A DNA stretch of 64,000 bases from NCBI GenBank assembly GCA_020091685.1, contig CM034601.1, positions 17,785,320 through 17,849,319 on the forward strand, in the 5' to 3' direction. The translations under genes and the position numbers were made by a program. Origin of the DNA: Lutjanus erythropterus. Taxonomy: Eukaryota > Chordata > Actinopteri > Lutjaniformes > Lutjanidae. The notes under the pieces were generated by a model, which saw only the letters and a program-made list of their open reading frames with translations, was not told where the DNA came from and did not search any database. Shown piece by piece: positions 13,411 to 26,260 of this stretch (position 1 is its first letter; every line of letters begins with the position of its first letter).

Positions 13411-13952
13411 GGGAGTAACGGATTACATGTAACAGGATTACATAATTAGATTACAAAAAAAGGTAACTGTATTCCATTATGGTTCTAAAAACTTATATGT
13501 AATCAGATTACAGATACTTTTAGACACAATAGGGATTTCTTTGTTCAATTTTCAAATACATTCTAAAATTAGGAAGGATAAAATGCCAAGTCCGCACACA
13601 TTACAACACTTTGAGTCTTAAAACTACTCTCATCTCAGTGAAACCAACTAATCTGACAGTCGCCAATTCATCATCTCCTGAATTAAATGCTTTCATCATT
13701 AACTTGTCTCAACCTCTAATTTAAAGAAACATTTACAGGTAAGACCAACTGTTAAAGTTAGCTACACAGAACAAACGCTAACATTAGCTACACAGATACA
13801 CAACTAACATCAGGAGTAATCCAAAAGTAACGAAGGTAATCAAGTTATAGTACTTAAGTTTTGTGATACTTGTAGGTTAGTGACTATCTTTTTTTTTAAC
13901 AGGTAATTAGTAACTGTATCTGAATACATTTTTAAAGTAACCCTCCCAACTA
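13411..13952. mobile_element. Inverted-repeat element with GGGGAGTAAC ends
   Basis: Starts TTGGGGAGTAACGGATTACA and ends AAAGTAACCCTCCCAA, imperfect inverted ends. The interior has AGATTACA and AGTAACTG motifs. It resembles a common fish nonautonomous DNA transposon. No open frame. Confidence 0.55.
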
Positions 13953-14699
13953 TTGACAAACAAATTTGTAATTTCTGGCACAGTTTAAACAGAAACATTT
14001 TTTTTTAAATTATTTGTCTCTCCCACTGACCATAATTTGTATTTTTCCCAAAGTATGGTCCCATGGGGCACACTGGAAGTGGAGGGACTTTGTCCGTCTA
14101 TGTCTGGACAATCTTTCAATTCATCACATAATTGTTGAGATACAGTCGAGGCCAAAGTGGTGGACCAGACACTCATGGTCATCTATACAAGCATGTCTAA
14201 AAATAATGTAGTATTTGTTGGTGTCACCAAAATTGGATTTAAAAAAAAAAAAAAAGAGTCCGATGGTCTGTTTTCGATCTTTGTCTGACTTTTACAGATA
14301 GTTTTGCTCAGGTTTGAGATGTTTATGTCCCTCCCTGGTCATAAACATTGTGGAAGAAACAAGGATCAAACATACACCTTAGTTTATAACAGCGTAGTTC
14401 AGTATTTCACCGTTGAGTTTACTCCTTTAAGTTCTCCACTGTCCTAAATCACAAGCCAAAACAAAGAAGTTATGTAATAAGATTTGTCTCTTGGACATCA
14501 ATGATACTCTGGTTGTGAACATGCACATGTGGTGTAATGTATTGAGTTTAAAGGTTTACATCAGGAGGGATTAAAGCTGTGTTTATGGAGCATATACACT
14601 AAGTGGTGTGAGGAAGTGTAGATAGATACATCCAGCGGACAGACAAATCTCCATATAACCGAGCTTTACCATAACAAGTCAGGTCTGTGTGTGGGCTTT

Positions 14700-15000
14700 T
14701 GTGTGACGCGCGCGTGCACATACACACTCAGACAATGAGAGATGGCGAGACTCTGGAATGATAAGATATACGAAGCCACCTGTACCGCAGCAGTCATGCC
14801 CAAAATTAGTAAGAGGAAGAGGTCAGCTCTGCTGTGTCCCGCCACTCCTCCGTCTCTCATAAAAAAGAACCAAACGCGCCCCTTTTCATCTGCAGTAATT
14901 ATGGTAATTTTGTGGTTTAATTATGGTTGTGTTGACGTACTAATACTGAGGTTGGATGTCCTTTATGATCTCATGACTGAGGCTTACTGTCCTTGTTGAT
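14700..15000. other. Repeat-poor island, candidate conserved noncoding element
   Basis: Contains TGCAGTAATTATGGTAATTT and TGGTTTAATTATGG, clustered homeodomain-like sites, in otherwise complex sequence. Confidence 0.2.
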
Positions 15001-16600
15001 ATTACAGCTGTTAATGTATGGAGTTTAATAAAGCATCCATCACATTATATTACACCACCTACAGAAAGAGTACAGTGATCTCTTGAGTTAGATTTAGTAG
15101 CACTTCACACAAAGAAACACTGTCCACTTAAAACTGCTCAAGTCATGTTCAAATCAAGAAATAAGTTATTTCCTGGCAACATACAAAAAAATGTTTTTGG
15201 ACAGGAAGGGGGCGGGGACTTAAGAGATGAATTAAATATGAAACAACCTTGTTTTTGCACCACTCTTTAAAGCATGTGCATATCAGTTTGTGAAGTGATT
15301 TTGTAGAACTCACTGGGTGAAGAAATCAAACAAAGTATAAATATCAGACAGTTTAAAAAGATGTACAAAGAAACTGTTTTTGAAAGGTACAGAAATTATT
15401 AAAAGTAACGTAAAGCACGCTTTTGCAAGCAAGATTTTGTATTTTTTATATGTGGGGTAATGTTGCTCAGGTATTAAGAAGTATGGTAGTGCAATTGCAG
15501 GATTGATGATGGGGAGGAGAGTGGATTTAATGTCAAATTGATTATTGATGGATTAGTATACATTAGGATTAGGGACAGGGCTGACAAGCATTGTCTATAG
15601 AAATAATATGTCCTTTATTTGACAGTATCAGACCCTTATTAAACTTTCTTAGAGGGAAAACAGGGACACATTACAACAGAACTGTATCATAAACTAAAGT
15701 GAAATTCTATATCTGCTACTTGAGACATGCCTTCATAGGCTGGCCCCACGCAACTGGCAGCCAGTTGGAAGCCAAGACCGATGCCTCTTTCTTTTTTCTG
15801 ATGAAATCACATTATCTGCCTTCAGTGTTACAACAAGTAAGATAAAATCTGTGATTTCACTTAGTTTACAGTACAGTTCTGCTGTAATGTGTCTCAAATT
15901 ACCCTCTTAGAAAATAAAATAAAAGGTCTAATACTGGCTAATAAAGAACATATTTATAGTTGTTGTCTATTTTGATAAGTAGAGCTTTGCTATGTTTTAT
16001 TCATGTACTGTAAAATAAAGTGTGACCAAAGAATCTTCTTATAAATCTCTGGTAAATAAATAACTTAGCTTTTAGAAACCTCATGTGCTTTAGCTATGGT
16101 CACATCTGTGATTCATCTGTGTCAGATTAGCACATCTGGATTTTTGGATACTCCCATTAGTCCTCGCAGATTTCTCCTGGCTTTGTCAGAATTCAAAGGG
16201 GAGTGTCCGTGAACAGCTCATCATGTCAGAGAATATAAACAGTCCATAGATTTTTAAAGGAATTCAAGTTTGGGTCTGGACTCAAGGACCTAAACATTCT
16301 TGTTCAAAAGCCAACCAGTGTGGAATTTGTTTGATGCTACGGTCACTGTTCTGTTAGGACATAAATTTTTGCTGTTGTGTAAAGTCTCCAGGATTCACAA
16401 GCAGGTTATCCTCAAGAAGTGTCATGTGTCTGGCTTCAGTCGTTGTCCTCCTGCAAGTTTAAAATTCCCCTTGTCTCTGCAGCTGAAAAGCCAACCCCCA
16501 TGACACGACGCTGCTCCTATTCTTCACAAAAAGGATGGTGTTAGGTGGTCGTGTCAGCCACACATTCTGTAGCGCTTTGTCTTACCGAGGTTTTCAGCAT

Positions 16601-17133
16601 TTAAAGGGACAGTTCAGATTATTTAAAATGGAGTTGTATGAGGTACTAGTGTATTACCTTTAGTAGAAAGTGGTTGGCACGCCAGTTTGGAGAAGCAGCA
16701 GGAGTCCAGGTGTAGGAAGCGGTGACCTGCTTATTCTAGGAATAACCATTTACCCAAGGTTTTAGGTCGAACCTTCCTAAAAGGAACCAGAAAGGGTTCT
16801 CCTATTAGACAATCTGAAGAAACCTTTATGGCTCCAGTTACCCTTATTTCTAAGAGTTTTTTTTTTTTTTGTTTACTTAAATAACATCAGTTTCTGCTCA
16901 AGAAAGACTGTCTGTTGGCAAAGTGAAATGCTGAAACTATTCAAATACAGCTAACACTCAAACAGATATTGATTATGGGATATTTTTTTACATGGCTAAA
17001 ATTCGTTTTGCTGCTGACAGTTAATTGCTTAGCTTCCATGCTGGTTCTCCTCTGTGTCCATCGCATCTACTGTAAGTAATAAACTGACTGTGGGTAAAAA
17101 CTCCACTTCAAATAATCACAATTATCCCTTTAA
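16601..17133. mobile_element. TTAA-flanked inverted-repeat element (long arms)
   Basis: Starts TTAAAGGGACAGTTCAGATT and ends AATTATCCCTTTAA. The left arm to about 16720 and the right arm from about 17000 are inverted copies, sharing for example the GAAGTGGAGTT and TACAGTAGATG blocks. Noncoding. Confidence 0.75.
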
Positions 17134-18249
17134 TACCACAGAACTTTCCATCATCATCTCTCATTGCAGCCATCCAACTGTAATTAAGTGAGACTAGGCC
17201 TCAGGTTATTAGTCTCCTTTCTAGCCAAGGTCATTCTTGCCCAAACCAGCTTTAAATCTGGGTAGTTCCTCTTTTTCTTGTAATGATGCAGCCATCTGTG
17301 TTCTTGTTAAGCCCCGACAGTTCATATTGTTATTTTCCCTCAAAACAGCATGTACCAGAAAATAAACCAGAGGACTTAATGAGTCTGCACACAGATGTAG
17401 GAATTAGCTTGGAGTGGGCCCTGTGCACAGGAGGTGCAGTGAGACCAGCCTGCACAGCGTCATTATCGCCATAAAATCGAGCACGTTGGACTCAACTGTG
17501 GCTCTACCCTGTTCGCCTCACACTGTTACCAGTGTTTCACAGAGGGGAATAAAACTGATGTTGTTTGATCTAGAAAAAGCAAGAGAATTTTCTCCCTGTT
17601 CTGTTTGTTTCAAACTCAGAGCATGTACAACTCAGTAGGTCTATAAAATCATGCAATAATTATAATTATGTGAAATAATAGTGTATTTAAAGTACACTAA
17701 TGAAGATAAATTTGATAATTCATCTCCAGCTACACCAAAAAAGAGGATACAAAATGACAATTTGTGGCAACAAATGTGGAACACTCAGATTTGCAGAAAA
17801 CACTGGCTAACATTATTATAAAACCTATTGTAAGTTCGGTCAAAGACAGTTTTTTATCATCTTGCTCTCATATATTTTTAATATTTCACATTTTTTGTTT
17901 TTCAAAACAATAAATCGTTTAATATTGTCAGTGAAAGTAGTATAATAAGTAATATAAAATACTGAATTGAGGGTCTCAGTAGAGCAGGATTTAACATGAT
18001 TTTTGTTTGTTTGATGAAATGATCTTGGTTTTAATAATGATTCAGGCAAAGTTATTGCAGAAACATGTAACGCTGTTGCAACATTGAACAGACACTGCAA
18101 AAACACCATAGAATGCTTCTTGTAATTTTTCAACAATGTAGCAGCAAAGTTACTAATAACATTGTAGCTGTGATGTTGCAGTAATGTTGTTATAACATCA
18201 CAAATGATCTGTCACGATCGAGACATTGCAGGAACATACTGTGTTTGCA

Positions 18250-18950
18250 GGGTAGACCACAGTGCAGCATTCGATACTGCCAATCAACGTCAGTATTCTT
18301 TCACATAGACTTGAAAATGTGTTGGTTGTAATGGAACAAATTTTAAATGACTGTAATCAAACTTGGAGAGAAGGGATTACTTTGAGAACCATAATTTAAA
18401 AAACATGCCCTTGACCTGTGGTGTCCCTCAAGGGTCAATTCTCAGCCCGCTCCTGTTTAGCCTGGATACGCTCCCACTTGGCCACATCATTCAGGACAAT
18501 GGTCCTATTGAGTCGTACAAATGTGTTGTGCAAATAAATAACTGAATGCCACAAAATCAAGGTTACATTTTGGCAGAAAAGATCCACAGCTGGGACTTTA
18601 TGACAAAACAAGATCTTGAAAAACTGATTCATGCTTTTATCACCAGCTAAATGTATTAGACTTCTCACAGAACCTCCTAAAAAGATCATCGGGCACCGAC
18701 AACTAATTCGAACTCAGCTACAAATACACCTCTTAAATCTAGACTAAAAGACTGGTAGTGATTTTAACCAAAAATGGTTAAAACTGTTATAATATTATAT
18801 ATTGTATTATCTCCTTTATTATTTCCTTTTACTCGCTTATCTCATTTTTTAATACATCTTTCTTTTATCTTTCTCTTTTAATTGTTGTTTCAACTTGTTT
18901 TACCTCTGTGTATGAAACCTGATTTATGAATACTGCCTTGCCTTGATAGG
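18250..18950 (+). mobile_element. Decayed L2-like LINE, reverse-transcriptase 3' part
   Basis: Translation in broken frames gives VDHSAAFDT and LTCGVPQGSILSPLLF, the reverse-transcriptase GVPQGSILGPLLF block of non-LTR elements. The downstream sequence to the T-rich, CTTGCC-containing end resembles L2 tails. Stops and frameshifts show it is inactive. Confidence 0.7.
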
Positions 18951-19079
18951 TAGCACAACAACTACAGATTTATATGGTTAAATCTTAGTATTCAAGTATT
19001 CACTTGCTCATTCTGATTTTGAGTCCTCATCCCTTTCATCTTCTTTTTCCCTCCATCCTTTCTCCATCTCTCTTCTTGC

Positions 19080-19500
19080 AATCAGGGAGGTGTGACACAC
19101 TGGAGAACCAGTGGGGGGTTGCAGTTGGCTCAGACAAAGCAGGTAATTGTAAATCAATGAAAGGACAATCAACCGTGCGCCGTCTGCCAGCCTCCTTCAT
19201 ACACAGCTGGATGTGAATTATTTTAAAAGCTCCAAACAGTCCAGTCTCTCCAGATGCACTCAGTGGTTATAGGGAGGGGGTTGTGCTTGACAGATAAATC
19301 AATGGATCCATAGCAGGTTTATCTTCAACACAGATGGGGCAGTTGAACATCTTCAAAAGGCCAGACAAATGGAACCGCAGCATCAGATAGATAATAAGGC
19401 TGAAGACTTTGGGCCGGCGTAAGTGTCGGGCAGTTGAGAATAAATCAATGACAAGCCTATTAACCTCTGTGTCAGCTGCTCTGTCGGCGAGATGAAAGAG
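19080..19500. other. Repeat-poor island, candidate conserved noncoding element
   Basis: Complex sequence with TTGACAGATAAATCAATGG and GAATAAATCAATGACAAG, which resemble PBX/MEIS/HOX composite sites. The open frames across it are not protein-like. Confidence 0.3.
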
Positions 19501-22160
19501 GTGGAAGGAAGAAGGAGAATAGGAGAAGAAAGAGGGTAGACAGTGAAAGATACAACAGAGATTAGAGAGAAATGTCAGATAAAGTACTTCAAAAGTCTGT
19601 GAAAAGCAATGATTGGCGCTTGATGTCTGCAAAGATCTGGCTCTTTTGTTTTTTTTTTCTTCCCAATCTGAAAAGAGAAAGGTGGTGTATGGTTGTCCTG
19701 CAGAGGAGACGGACATCTGAGAATTTACTGCCTCTGCGGCTGTAGAGATAACAACCAGTGTGGCCGTCCGCAATTTTCTGCTTTCTCATTTTCAGCCCAC
19801 ATGCCATGATTTTCCACAGGTGCATCTTATCCAGGTGTTGTTTTTGTTTAGCTAAAGTGCTACCAAATGCATCAACGGAAATTTTGCAGTACATGGCAAC
19901 TAAAACAAAGAGGTGCTGATGGCACCGTATTCCTAAATGCACTACAGTACTATTACAGGTGTAATATGTTTTATTCGCTTTCAAAAACTGCATGACAAAA
20001 GACATGGGACATCAGTTTGCAGCTCAAACTCTCCAGCTCCATCTACTGACTGAGCCATGTACAAGCAGGAGATTGTACATCTACTCATTTGTATTGCTGC
20101 AAATATCAGTGACTGGTGGATCAAACTTTAACTTTCACTTTTATTTTGGAAAACACTTTACGTAGAATCAATGTTACTGCAAGTGCATTCTCATATTGCA
20201 TTATACACACAGCTTTCACCATAGATAATATCAGTGGTTGTTAATAAAGAGCTGGCTGTTTGGTAAATATAATCACATTATTATTCTCATTCATTTATTC
20301 TATGAAGTCAGCTAAACTTTGATCTGTTTAACGTACTCGGTCAACTGGTCCGGTCCGAATCCAGATAAATGTTTACTTTTGGACTGGGAAAATGACAACC
20401 TTTCCAAAAAATATATTTCATGCAGATCATATTTTGAAAGTAAAAGTTGCATGATACAAATACAGTTTTAATTGATACATATGGCAGGGAAACTGGTCAT
20501 ATTCTTGCTTATAACAAGGTAATCTGAATCCATCCAATTTGAAAGTGCACACTGTTTGCGAATGCTTAATTAAAGAGAATATTTATTGTGGTAGGTTGCA
20601 CGCACACATACAGATGGAGCTGGAGTTTCCCAAGCAGTTTGTTGTCTAAGCTGAAACAATATGTGTCAAAAATATTAATACTGCATTTTAAAGTGTAACA
20701 CAAATCCATATTACATGATTATATTATTGTGTTATATCATATTACATTGCATTGTCACAGTATTTCATTAGTCACTGAACATTACTGGTTCTCATCAGGT
20801 ATTTAAAACTACCTCATTCATGATACCTTGCTGCCTCAATACAACACTGTAAAAATGAATATCATCTCACTTATTAAAATTAATTGATTAAGATTAATAT
20901 ATAAGAGATCATCTACAGTGAGCTGGTCATTATTGCAAAATAAAGCCCTGGTGCATGACCATGATGTGAAGCTGAGGGGAATTAATTTGCGATAAGGACC
21001 TGTTTTGCACATGGGAAGTGTGATTTTGGAACATTTTCATGGTATGTATATTCCCATTTGAGGAACATGCCACCTGTGGTAACGTGTTCCTACATGTGGA
21101 AAACATGGCAAATTCGTGTGTTCTTTCTTCAAAGACTGTTGTTGTTCACTGTAGTGTTTTCCGGCATTGTGTTGGCGTCCTGTACTGGTATGTTGCACTA
21201 TTGTATGTGTTGTATTTCATGTATGTTGCACTGACACCAAGGGACCAGCATAAGATTGTCATTATGCTATATATTTGAGCATTAGTATAATTTCAATAAA
21301 GTTGAATTGAATTTAAATGTATTTTCCTAACTACATATATCTTCAGTATGTCTTACTGTAACTGCCATTAAACTTGATGACTTGACTTTAAAATGCCTTA
21401 ATCACATTTTTTTGTGTTATACAATGTCCACTACAACCACTAGAGGACACTGCAGTTTTCAGATATTTGTCACACTGTCTGTTTAGTCAACAGCCTATTC
21501 TTGCCTCAAACACTGTGGGTAATATTTCACAGTTTTTGTGGCATCTAACAATGCCGCAGTGAACAAACAGCCCTAAGTCTAGGATTTTAATTGGAACCAT
21601 AAAACCACATGGTGTGCAGTTTTTACATGTTTACAGTTTCCTTTCAACCTTTTTAGGACATAGCAACGTGGGTTTAAGATTCTGTGAAGTATAAAAACCT
21701 CAGTAATCTCTATAAACTCGCTCCTTCGTCTCTGAGAGAGCAACATTCCTGACTAAATCGCTCTCCTCGGGCGACACACACAGTAGCACCTCGTGAACAA
21801 AACATCCTGATAAAAATAAAAGTGATGTTCAGTCATTTGCGTCATGAACAGGAATCCACGCATAGAGGACAGCACAGAAGATCTGCTGAATCTCCTGCTG
21901 TGACCTTGATCACAAAGTATGCAGCAACATGTCAAGTGTATTATCTGTAACCTGTTACATCATATTACGTCATGCAGACAATCAGAGGAGGGTTTCCAAG
22001 TAACCTCTCTCTCCTGCATTGACATGTCTTCTTTCACTTCCATGCAATGGGAAATACTTGTAATTCCAGACAGCTTTGTTGTAAAATTACCCTCGCTATC
22101 CTGTTGCCACATTGTGTGTCTATGTGTGTGTGTGCGCATGAACACATGAGTGACCAAGTG

Positions 22161-22163
<3 letters not shown>

Positions 22164-22224
<61 letters not shown>
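22164..22224. repeat. (GT)n microsatellite
   Basis: About 30 uninterrupted GT units. Confidence 0.95.
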
Positions 22225-22228
<4 letters not shown>

Positions 22229-22331
22229 TGTGTCAGATTACACTCAAGTCTCTTTAGGACAGTCCTAAAGATAGTGACCAGGCAAGAGTGTGCTCATGTG
22301 GTGTAACATTGCAGCATTTGGATGCAGAAAT

Positions 22332-22421
22332 AGAGAGAAGAGAAGAGAAGAGAAGAGAAGAGAAGAGAAGAGAAGAGAAGAGAAGAGAAGAGAAGAGAAG
22401 AGAAGAGAAGAGAAGAGAAGA
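22332..22421. repeat. (AGAAG)n microsatellite
   Basis: About 17 near-perfect pentamers, the same unit as the ublcp1 intron 5 tract. Confidence 0.95.
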
Positions 22422-22454
22422 ATATACTGTACATTTGTGGATGTTTAATGTGTG

Positions 22455-22960
22455 ATGTATTAACATATCAGTAATGCACTGTACTGTATGTACTTTATAA
22501 ACTTCTGCTAAATCATTAAATGATAATTAACAAACCATTAGTAAATAACTATTCAGTAATTTGTTGATATGTTATGAATCACGTGAAGATCTGATATTTC
22601 ACAGACTGGTTCTAAGTCATGTAATAAATGATGAACTAATCATTTATAAAACATTGATATATATTTGTAATAATGAATTATATTAATTAAGACAATAACT
22701 GATGTTAACATACTAATGTGCTGTTAGTCACCTATAAATAAATTATGAAATCATCATTGATAAATAATTTAAAAGTAATTAGTTAATATATTAAGAATCA
22801 CTTGAAGATTTGACATTTCACAAATGGCTTGTAAGTTTATAATATCTTGATCTCTATACACACTGATTAATCATTAGTTTATGATCAATATATAATTTAT
22901 TGATGCACCATTAATAACTTCGATTTGCCCATTAAAAGCACACAAAAGAAATTATGATCA
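22455..22960. repeat. Diverged tandem duplication, about 219-base offset
   Basis: GAATCACGTGAAGATCTGA at 22576 recurs as GAATCACTTGAAGATTTGA at 22795, with matching TTTCACA and TAATCATTTA flanks. AT-rich (TTATAAA and AATCATT words), noncoding. Confidence 0.55.
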
Positions 22961-24976
22961 AGCTATTTTTTAGCAAATAACAAATGATTTGTTTCAGTGA
23001 ATAAACCTTTATAAATGATTTACAGTCAGGGGATCCGAGTGAGTCGGTGTCAAACACATCAGTATCGATAGAAATTTCTATTTGGTCATTTTCAAAAAGT
23101 AGCCTATGCTGTGAAACCCTAAAAACACTTTAACACTTTATTGGAAGGGCTGTGCAAAAGACTGTCATAACCATGTCATGACATCTGTCATTCGGTCAAT
23201 TGTGTCATTTTTAATGCAAAGCTGACGTTGTTTGAGATATCTTTGTTATGATAACTTGACATTAATCAATGCAACTTAGGCAATAAGTAAACTAGCTAAA
23301 TACTATTTGTCCATCAGGTAACTAAAACACCTCAGTACTGTAGTCTGTCATCAAACCGGCTTTATAACGTTTAATGACACCATTATGACAAGTGAAAATG
23401 GTTCAACTGTAGTTGAAGTTAAGGAAATTATTCATGACATTGTTATAAAAGCATTTAACTGTGTAATTAAACTGAATGACATCTTAAAGACAGGTCCAAA
23501 CTGTACCACTTTACTTGAGGTCAGAGAAAATGTTCATGACACACTTATGATGCTCTCATGATAGTGAATGTCTGAACCAACCACATATGATATTTTAGTG
23601 TAACATTAAAACATAAAACTTTTTTTTTTTTTTTGACAATGCCAACAAGGTCATTTCAAACAATGTCAGCTTGCATTAGAAATTACATAAGTGCCCAAAT
23701 AACACTTAATGACAAGAGTTATAAATATTCATAGACTTCTCATTGTACATTGTATATAGCCATGTACACATGCATATACTGCACACTTCCACTTACTTCA
23801 TGTAGGCTATATAAAATAACTCATTACCTTAATCATTCAGTATTTATTCCAACACGCTGCACATTTGCACTATTGCATTCTTGTTTACAGTTTAACTTAT
23901 ATATAGATCTTATCTACCATAGTTAAATATTAACATTTTACATTGTTGTCCTTGTTTTTAGCTGCAGCTTTATTTCTATCATCCTAATAGATCAGGTCTT
24001 TACTGGGATTGTGGACGGAAAACCAGAGTCATCATCATTGTATGTGTAAACGTACTTGGCCAATAAAGCCAGTTTTGAAAACTACCAGTGGTCTACCCTC
24101 TGAAGACTGCCCACTGCAATAGAATAAAATAGAATAGAATAGAGAAGGGAAGAGCATAGGGCCACATACTAGACAGTGTATTTTTGGGGATGATATAAAT
24201 ATTAGGGAATAAAAAAGTGCCTTTATTAGTATATCAGCCAATAATCTTTAAACAGACTACAATAAAGAGATAGAGAATATATTTTTCCAGTGATTTCTCA
24301 AATGCGATTATCAAACCCTTGAACACAATGATATCAAACAGAAACAGTAAGCCTCCACAGATGGTTTTAATAATTACAACAATAACAAAAAAAGAACAAA
24401 ATATATATGTTTATTACATGACTTTGTTTAATACTTGATTGTAATTGGCCAATGGCAGCAGTTTAAGGTCTGTTATTTCTGAAAAGCCCATTAACACACC
24501 ACTGCTATTGCCACTGCTATAGATGCAGTTCTGATCATAAACTGTGCAGGAGCAATAAATTGTTTTTATATTTTGTGTCAAATTATTGTTTGTTTTTTTT
24601 TCTTTTTTTTTAAGTAAGTAGGGGTGTGATTAGTGGAATAATGTATAGTGAGCAGACGGGTGGTGCAGGACCCTGATCTTGATGCAAAGCGGAGGGCTTT
24701 GAATCTGAAGGAACCATTTTTAAATCAATAATAATCATTTTTAAATTAATATTTTGTGCCATTTTTTTGCAATAAGATGAATAACGCACAGTGAGCAGGA
24801 CATTACTCTGTTATTAAGGGGTTGACCCCGACTCTACATTATCCCTTACATTTTAAAATTGAAGTAAGAAAAAGGATCAACTACATGTAATGCTGCCTAT
24901 AAAACTAAAAACTGAACCAATATTCATTATGTTTATTTATGTTTATGTTTATGATATTGGTGCACATCTAATAAAA

Positions 24977-25240
24977 GGGCTGCAGCTAACCATTATTTTT
25001 ACAGTTGATTAATTGGTTAGTATTTGTTTTAAAATGTCAGAAAATGGTGAAAAATGTCAATTAGTGTTTCCCAAAATCTAAGATGATGTCCACAAATGTC
25101 ACATTTAACTCACAGCCCAAAGATATTCAGTTTACTGTCATAAAGGAGTAAAGAAACCAAAATATATTCACACTTAAGAAGCTAAATAGTTGGCAATTAA
25201 TTTAATAATTGATTAATAATCAACTAATCATTGCAGTTCT
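24977..25240. mobile_element. MITE with GGGCTGCAAC ends, copy 1
   Basis: Starts GGGCTGCAGCTAA and ends ACTAATCATTGCAGTTCT. The interior has TGTCAGAAAATGGTGAAAAA and AGTGTTTCCCAAAATCTA, shared with the other copies. Confidence 0.75.
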
Positions 25241-25429
25241 ATTTAACAACTGCATGCCAGTAACAATTTAGACTGATATAGGCTGTGATAGGCCAATATC
25301 GGGCCAATAATATTGGTTGGCTGATACATGTGTTGGGTTCTAAGCTCAAGATAAGTAAATTGATGTGTGTTCTTAAGGGCAGCAAACAGCCTCTCTGACC
25401 ACAAAATAAAACAGCACGTGTCTATATAC

Positions 25430-25466
<37 letters not shown>

Positions 25467-25479
25467 ACATCATCATTAT
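25430..25479. repeat. (ATC)n microsatellite
   Basis: About 16 units with one interruption, shortly upstream of ubtd2. Confidence 0.9.
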
Positions 25480-25639
25480 CAGAGAATAAAGTAAACATAT
25501 ACTGCTCCAGAGAGAGAAAACTACATCCTTTCTTTCTTTCTTTTTTTCCTTTGTTCTCTCCTTCATTCCTCTCTCGGTCACCTTGTAAAGATGTGAGCCT
25601 CTCTTGTGTTTCTTTCTTTCTTTCTTTTCTCCGCCTTCT

Positions 25640-26260
25640 TCCCCTCAGATGAGGAAGATGATGCCTGCTGCGCCCCTCCGCCACCGCTGAGAGGAAGAGG
25701 GGAGGAAGGGAGGACGGGAGGAAACGAGGAGAAAGGAAAGGACTGGAGGGAAGGAAAGAAAGGCAAGGGAGGGAGGGAGGGGGGAAGAGAGAAAAACGAG
25801 AGAGAGAGAGAGAGAGGTGGAGAGGGGGGGGCTAGTGGATGTAGCTCTAGCTGTGGGCCGGGGGGTGAGCTACCTAGCCCGGGCTGCTCCGCCGAAACAT
25901 CCATGGGTGGCTGTGTCGGGAGCCACCACGACTCCTCGGGCAGCTTGAACGAGAACTCGGACGGCACTGGAGGTAACTTATCGACGGGTTTTGGTGCCTG
26001 TGCGCCGGGCTTTCAGAGGTGGGCTTCCTCCAGGCTTTCTGCATGCTGTCCTGGCTGGAGGTCTCCTTCGTTTCCTTTATACCCGAGCCAGACACAGCCG
26101 CCGGAGACGGAGCAGCAGCGCTCCCCGGGTGTCTGGCTCCACACGGCGGGCCTAGACGCGAGAAAAGCCGCCTCGTCTCTACTTTATAAACTGTGAAATA
26201 TTGACTGTGCGACGCTGCCTCCCTTTGTTCTTTTGCTGTTGACTGAGCTAGCCGGCTACA
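25640..26260 (+). promoter_or_regulatory. ubtd2: CpG-rich promoter and 5'-UTR region of ubtd2
   Basis: CpG dinucleotides are dense here and rare in the flanks. The upstream half is a purine tract of GGAAGG and GAGAG repeats and the downstream half is GC-rich. No TATA box is evident. The position over the first coding exon fits a CpG-island promoter; the transcription start cannot be fixed from sequence. Confidence 0.6.
25903..25972 (+). CDS. ubtd2: ubtd2 coding exon 1
   Basis: Encodes residues 1-23 plus the first base of Val24. The ATG at 25903 is chosen because MGGCVG is the family N-terminus. The open frame continues upstream to 25606, but only as GA-rich low-complexity translation. The donor is GTAACT at 25973. 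Confidence 0.93.

Larger units (their letters stand above)
19500..24970. other. Intergenic, AT-rich with simple repeats
   Basis: No gene supported. Holds the GT and AGAAG microsatellites, the 219-base duplication at 22.5-22.9 kb and a repeat-like block at 23.1-23.5 kb (GTCATGACA words). The rest is featureless. Confidence 0.6.

Noticed and set aside
19267..20005. Overlapping minus-strand frames of 138 and 168 codons
   Set aside because: No recognisable domain, and frames overlap each other. The sequence looks like a complex noncoding island, so it is listed as a possible regulatory element instead.
25243..25684. Minus-strand open frames with poly-Met or poly-Asp runs
   Set aside because: They are translations of the (ATC)n microsatellite and the GA-rich ubtd2 5' region; no domain is present.
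25606..25902. In-frame upstream extension of the UBTD2 protein
   Set aside because: The added residues are low-complexity GA-tract translation, and MGGCVG at 25903 is the family start.
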